This document shows positions 60,786 to 64,000 of a stretch of 64,000 nt of DNA, one piece after another. The notes under the pieces are model-generated. The model searched no databases. It saw nothing but the letters and a program-made list of their open reading frames with translations, and was not told the DNA's origin. Made by a program: the position numbers and the translations under genes. Source of the DNA: Candidatus Ruthia sp. Plio_17_S18. GTDB taxonomy: Bacteria; Pseudomonadota; Gammaproteobacteria; PS1; Pseudothioglobaceae. The stretch lies in contig CP072538.1 of assembly GCA_021730105.1 (NCBI GenBank), positions 1-64,000 on the forward strand, read 5' to 3'. Numbering within the stretch: position 1 is the first letter of the stretch; each line of letters starts with the position of its first letter.

Positions 60786-62032
60786 ATGCCTAACCATAGA
60801 CCACTTGCTGAAACGTTAAGGCCAAAAAGCTTAGATGATTTTTTTGGCAAATCACATTTACTCAACACCCATTTCGCCAAGCGATTGATAGCCAACGATT
60901 GCAATCAATGGTTTTATGGGGACCATCAGGTACGGGAAAAACCACGTTAGCAAGGATTATCGCCAGTAAAGTTAAAGGACGTTTTGAGCAATTAAGTGCC
61001 ATATTAGACGGAGTAAAAGAATTACTAGCCGTGGTTGAAAATGCTAAAAAATTCCAGCAAATCGGCAAATACACACTACTATTTGTGGATGAGATTCATC
61101 GCTTTAATAAGGCTCAGCAAGATGGGTTTTTGTCACATATTGAATCAGGTTTACTGGTGCTAATTGGGGCAACGACTGAAAATCCTTCTTTTGAAATTAA
61201 TAAAGCATTACTTTCACGTTTAAGTGTTTATACACTAAGTGTGCTGAACGCACAGGAGCTTGAGCAAATATTACAAAGAGCGTTCAAGCATGAGTTGTTA
61301 ACTTTGCCGGATGAGACACTTAGAATGCAAATTATTAGAGCAAGTAATGGTGATGCACGTCGGTTGATTAATATTGTAGAGCACATTTCTTTGTCGGGAT
61401 TAACCTCATTGAATGCTGAATCTCTCAATCAATTATTACAAGATAAAACCAGTATCTTTGACAAGGGTGGTGATATTTTTTATCAACAATTATCTGCTTT
61501 TCATAAATCAGTACGTGGCTCGTCTCCTGATGGGGCTTTGTATTGTATGGCAAGAATGTTGGTTGCTGGGTGCGATGTAAAAAACGATTGCCAGACGTTT
61601 GTTGGCAATTGCCTCAGAAGATATTGGCAATTCTGATCCACGTGCGCTAGAAATTACGCTGAATGCTTGGGATATCTTTGCACGTGTGGGCGATAAAGAA
61701 GGCAATCGAGCCATTTTGCTCAAGCTGTGGTGTATTGTGCAGTTGCGCCCAAATCTAATGCCGTGTATACAGCATTTAACCAAGCGATGGCTGAGGCCAA
61801 AGAAACGCCAGATTTATCTGTACCAAAACATTTGTGCAATGCACCGATTCAGTTGATGGATGAATCAGGCTATGGAAAAGAGTATCGCTATGCACATGAT
61901 GAACCTGATGCGTTTGCACGTGGACAGACCTATTTTCCCAGTGAATTGGGAGAACAAACTTATTATCAGCCTAGTAATCGAGGTTTAGAGATTAAAATTG
62001 GTGAAAAATTGAAACAACTAAGAGGTTTGTAA
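60786..62032 (+). pseudogene. rarA: RarA (MgsA) helicase-like gene, three one-base shifts
   Basis: RarA is an AAA+ protein that acts at stalled forks with RecA. Three frames follow the family end to end: MPNHRPLAETLRPKSLDDFF; then LQSMVLWGPSGTGKTTLARI with the P-loop and LLFVDEIHRFNKAQQDGFL; then [20 protein letters not shown], and finally [20 protein letters not shown] to the stop. The breaks fall at a CCC run (60868-60870), an A6 run (61579-61584) and a T4 run (61714-61717), each fixable by one base. No other stops are seen. It may be a young pseudogene. Confidence 0.82.
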
Positions 62033-62424
62033 TGAGTGTTTTTACCACAGTTCTAGCAATTGGTATCGGCGCAACTATTGGTGCTAGTATGCGTTATTAT
62101 TTAACCCAATTAATGAACGCCACACTTGGTTCAGGTTTGCCTTATGGTACTTTAGGAGTGAATGTCTTGGGATCGTTTTTGGCAGGCATGTTGGCGGTGA
62201 TTGTGCTTGAAGAAGCTGATTTACATGAGGCATATCGGTTGATGTTACTGATTGGCTTAACTGGATCGCTAACAACCATGTCAACCCTGTCTTGGGAATC
62301 TATTGAAATGATTAGTCTTGGGCATTATGTACAAGCAGGGCTCAATATTTTACTTAACGTTGCTCTATCTTTGTCTGCTGCTGGTACGGGTGTGGCATTA
62401 ACTCGATATTTGTTGATTCATTAG
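62032..62424 (+). CDS. crcB: Fluoride ion channel CrcB
   Basis: CrcB (Fluc) exports fluoride. The 130-residue protein has four membrane spans and the family motifs GATIGASMRYYLTQ, YGTLGVNVLGSFLAG and GLTGSLTTMSTLSWE. It begins on the overlap with the rarA stop (TAATG). No fluoride riboswitch is apparent upstream, as the rarA coding region fills it. Confidence 0.93.
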   Translation: MSVFTTVLAIGIGATIGASMRYYLTQLMNATLGSGLPYGTLGVNVLGSFLAGMLAVIVLEEADLHEAYRLMLLIGLTGSLTTMSTLSWESIEMISLGHYVQAGLNILLNVALSLSAAGTGVALTRYLLIH

Positions 62425-63383
62425 TAACGATTAGTGCTAATTTTTTGTTCAATAACATCAAGCAATTCACCTGCGACATTAAGGTTAAATTGCGCATCTA
62501 GCTCGCGAATGCAAGTCGGACTGGTAACGTTAATTTCCGTAATGTAATCACCAATAACGTCTAGCCCAACAAACATTAAGTCTTTGGCTTTAAGTGTGGG
62601 CGAGATTTGTTCGCATAGATATCTGTCCCTACCACTTAATGGTTGTCCAACGCCTTTAGCACCAGCAGCAAGATTGCCTTTAAAACTACCCTTGGCAGGA
62701 ATGCGAGCAAGTGCATAATCGACTGGTTTGCCATTAATCAACAAAATACGTTTGTCACCCTTGTCAATGTCGGGTAAAAATGCTTGAGCCATGATTGGGC
62801 ACTTGCCGTTGCTTGTTAGGCGTTTTAATACGACATCTATGGTTGTATCATGCGTTTCAAATTTGAAAATATCACGCCCACCCATGCCATCAAGTGGTTT
62901 AATGACAGCAGTATTTTGCGTTTTAATAAAGCCTTTAATCTTGTCTTGATTGGCGCTAACTAGTGTTTTGGGCATGCAATGTGGAAAATTAAGGGCAAAT
63001 AATTTCTCATTAGCATCGCGCAAGGATTGGGGCTTATTAACGACTAATACGCCTTTATTTTCAACTTGCTCCAATAAATAAGTGCTGTAAATATAGGTCA
63101 TATCAAAGGGTGGGTCCTTGCGCATTAAAATGACGTCAAATTCATCAAGCACCATGATTATATTGGTTTCTTTTTCAAACCAATGATTAAGATTGTCGCT
63201 AACTGTGGTTTTTGCACAATCGGCAAATACTGAACCATCTTGAGCGAACAAATCAGCAGTATCAAAAGTGTAAATCTCCCAGCCTCGTTTTGATGCTTCT
63301 AGCATCATGGCTAAGGAGGAGTCTTTTTTTGGATTAATAGTGCTGATATCATCCATCAATACGGCAACTTTTATTTTTTTCAT
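62421..63383 (-). CDS. gshB: Glutathione synthase
   Basis: GshB joins glycine to gamma-glutamylcysteine, finishing glutathione. The 320-residue ATP-grasp protein has RKDPPFDMTYIYSTYLLEQ, the ATP loop PLDGMGGRDIFKFE, and the metal-binding end VIGDYITEINVTSPTCIREL. Its 3' end overlaps the crcB end by 4 bases on the opposite strand. The partner gshA is not in the window. Confidence 0.95.
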   Translation of the reverse strand: MKKIKVAVLMDDISTINPKKDSSLAMMLEASKRGWEIYTFDTADLFAQDGSVFADCAKTTVSDNLNHWFEKETNIIMVLDEFDVILMRKDPPFDMTYIYSTYLLEQVENKGVLVVNKPQSLRDANEKLFALNFPHCMPKTLVSANQDKIKGFIKTQNTAVIKPLDGMGGRDIFKFETHDTTIDVVLKRLTSNGKCPIMAQAFLPDIDKGDKRILLINGKPVDYALARIPAKGSFKGNLAAGAKGVGQPLSGRDRYLCEQISPTLKAKDLMFVGLDVIGDYITEINVTSPTCIRELDAQFNLNVAGELLDVIEQKISTNRY

Positions 63384-63400
63384 ATTGAAATATTATAGTG

Positions 63401-63406
63401 TATAAT
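63401..63406 (+). promoter_or_regulatory. -10 box before initiator tRNA
   Basis: TATAAT at 63401-63406 lies 14 bases before the tRNA. A convincing -35 at correct spacing is not seen, so the assignment rests on the perfect -10 and the position. Confidence 0.45.
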
Positions 63407-63419
63407 TTGCACCCTTTAG

Positions 63420-63496
<77 letters not shown>

Positions 63497-63504
63497 GTTA
63501 AGTG

Positions 63505-63532
63505 CTCTTTTATTATTTTGTTAATAAAAGAG
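63505..63532 (+). repeat. Inverted repeat after initiator tRNA
   Basis: CTCTTTTATTA (63505-63515) and TAATAAAAGAG (63522-63532) form an 11-bp stem around the loop TTTTGT. It lies between the tRNA and a stronger hairpin, so it may help process the tRNA 3' end or act with it as a terminator. Confidence 0.55.
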
Positions 63533-63541
63533 TTGATTAAG

Positions 63542-63565
63542 ACCCCCTTTCTAGGGGGTTTTTGT
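63542..63565 (+). terminator. Terminator between initiator tRNA and rimP
   Basis: ACCCCC (63542-63547) and GGGGGT (63554-63559) form a 6-bp GC-rich stem around TTTCTA, followed by TTTTTG. It looks like a standard intrinsic terminator or attenuator between the tRNA and the rimP-nusA-infB operon. Confidence 0.75.
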
Positions 63566-63596
63566 TATGCACAGAAAGGCGAATGAGTAGAAAAAT

Positions 63597-64000
63597 ATGG
63601 CAAGAGTGACTGACAAAATTACCCATTTAATTGAGCCTGTTATTAAGGATATGGGCTATGAATTGGTGGGCATTGAATATGTTGCTAGCGGTAAACATAG
63701 TATCTTAAGGGTTTTTATTGATACAGATAAAGGCATTGGCATTAATGATTGTGAAAAAGTCTCTCATCAATTGAGTAGTATTTTTGATGTCGAAGAGCCG
63801 ATTAGTGGCCAACATACCCTAGAGGTTTCATCGCCTGGTATTGAACGCCCATTGTTCCATAAGGGGCATTATCAGCGTTTTTTAGGTGCTGATATTAAGT
63901 TGCGTATGGTTAGGCCAATTGACGGACGGCGTAATTTTTTTGGTGCGATTGGTCGTGTTAGTGAGGTTGATAATACGATTGAGCTGGTCGATGAACTAGG
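63597..64000 (+). CDS. rimP: Ribosome maturation factor RimP (partial)
   Basis: RimP helps assemble the 30S ribosomal subunit. The frame starts at the ATG at 63597 (MARVTDKITHLIEPVIKDMG) and runs off the window at about residue 134, so only the front is visible. The N-terminal domain shows YELVGIEYV and LRVFIDTDKGIGINDCEKVS, and VSSPGIERPLFHKGHYQ matches the family. nusA and infB are expected to follow, as the tRNA-fMet-rimP start is the usual operon head. Confidence 0.9.
   Translation, partial: MARVTDKITHLIEPVIKDMGYELVGIEYVASGKHSILRVFIDTDKGIGINDCEKVSHQLSSIFDVEEPISGQHTLEVSSPGIERPLFHKGHYQRFLGADIKLRMVRPIDGRRNFFGAIGRVSEVDNTIELVDEL

Overview
The window looks like the start of a small, AT-rich gammaproteobacterial chromosome, opening at dnaA. 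Gammaproteobacterial synteny is clear: dnaA-dnaN-recF-gyrB, petABC next to sspA-sspB, secA beside a DciA-type gene, ftsK-lolA, ruvX-pyrB, and an initiator tRNA before rimP. Phosphoribulokinase shows a Calvin cycle, so the organism is probably an autotroph. Dense packing with many genes at different stages of decay suggests a recently host-restricted, shrinking genome. My best guess is a sulfur-oxidising symbiont of the SUP05/vesicomyid clam type (Ca. Ruthia or Ca. Vesicomyosocius). That is an inference from gene content and style; no sulfur-oxidation gene lies in this window.

Layout. 1-5761: replication start (dnaA, possible origin, dnaN, dead recF, gyrB). 5801-8431: phosphoribulokinase, chromate-type transporter, dead glyoxalase-fold gene. 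8484-13578: leuS-pyrD, bioD, sspB-sspA. 13658-16771: bc1 complex (petABC) and a DciA-like gene. 16824-22389: secA, anmK, a remnant with repeated AT-rich motifs, pyrC and an XRE regulator. 22400-27661: ribF, dead mutY, metA with an unnamed P-loop partner, an FKBP/aminotransferase remnant, a DUF2797 gene and purC. 27766-33012: an unknown exported protein, M23 peptidase, dxr, cdsA, uppS, hisF. 33081-46168: a respiratory block with an aa3-type oxidase and its assembly genes, then cbb3 oxidase ccoNOQP behind a textbook FNR site. 46249-52409: tRNA-Thr, then 6 kb of wrecked MSHA/type IV pilus-like genes and dead hemN. 52402-56249: lolA, ftsK, trxB. 56302-64000: tRNA-Phe, a possible small RNA, frameshifted ygfB, pyrB, ruvX, mltB, apbE, frameshifted rarA, crcB, gshB, initiator tRNA and the start of rimP.

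How it works together. The bc1 complex feeds two haem-copper oxidases through cytochrome c. The low-oxygen cbb3 oxidase appears to be under FNR control; the aa3 set carries CtaA/CtaB haem A synthesis, CtaG, SURF1 and a frameshifted Sco1. Pyrimidine (pyrB, pyrC, pyrD), purine, histidine, methionine, biotin, flavin, glutathione and isoprenoid genes are kept, as expected of a nutritional symbiont.

Decay has two ages. recF, mutY, hemN, the pilus genes and the FKBP/aminotransferase pair are old ruins with deletions and many stops. rarA, sco1 and ygfB are nearly whole, each broken only by single-base changes in short homopolymer runs; these may be recent losses, slippage-rescued genes or sequence errors. 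Three DNA repair or recombination genes (recF, mutY, rarA) are damaged within this one window. I see no CRISPR array, no intact insertion sequence and no clearly new defence or mobile system.
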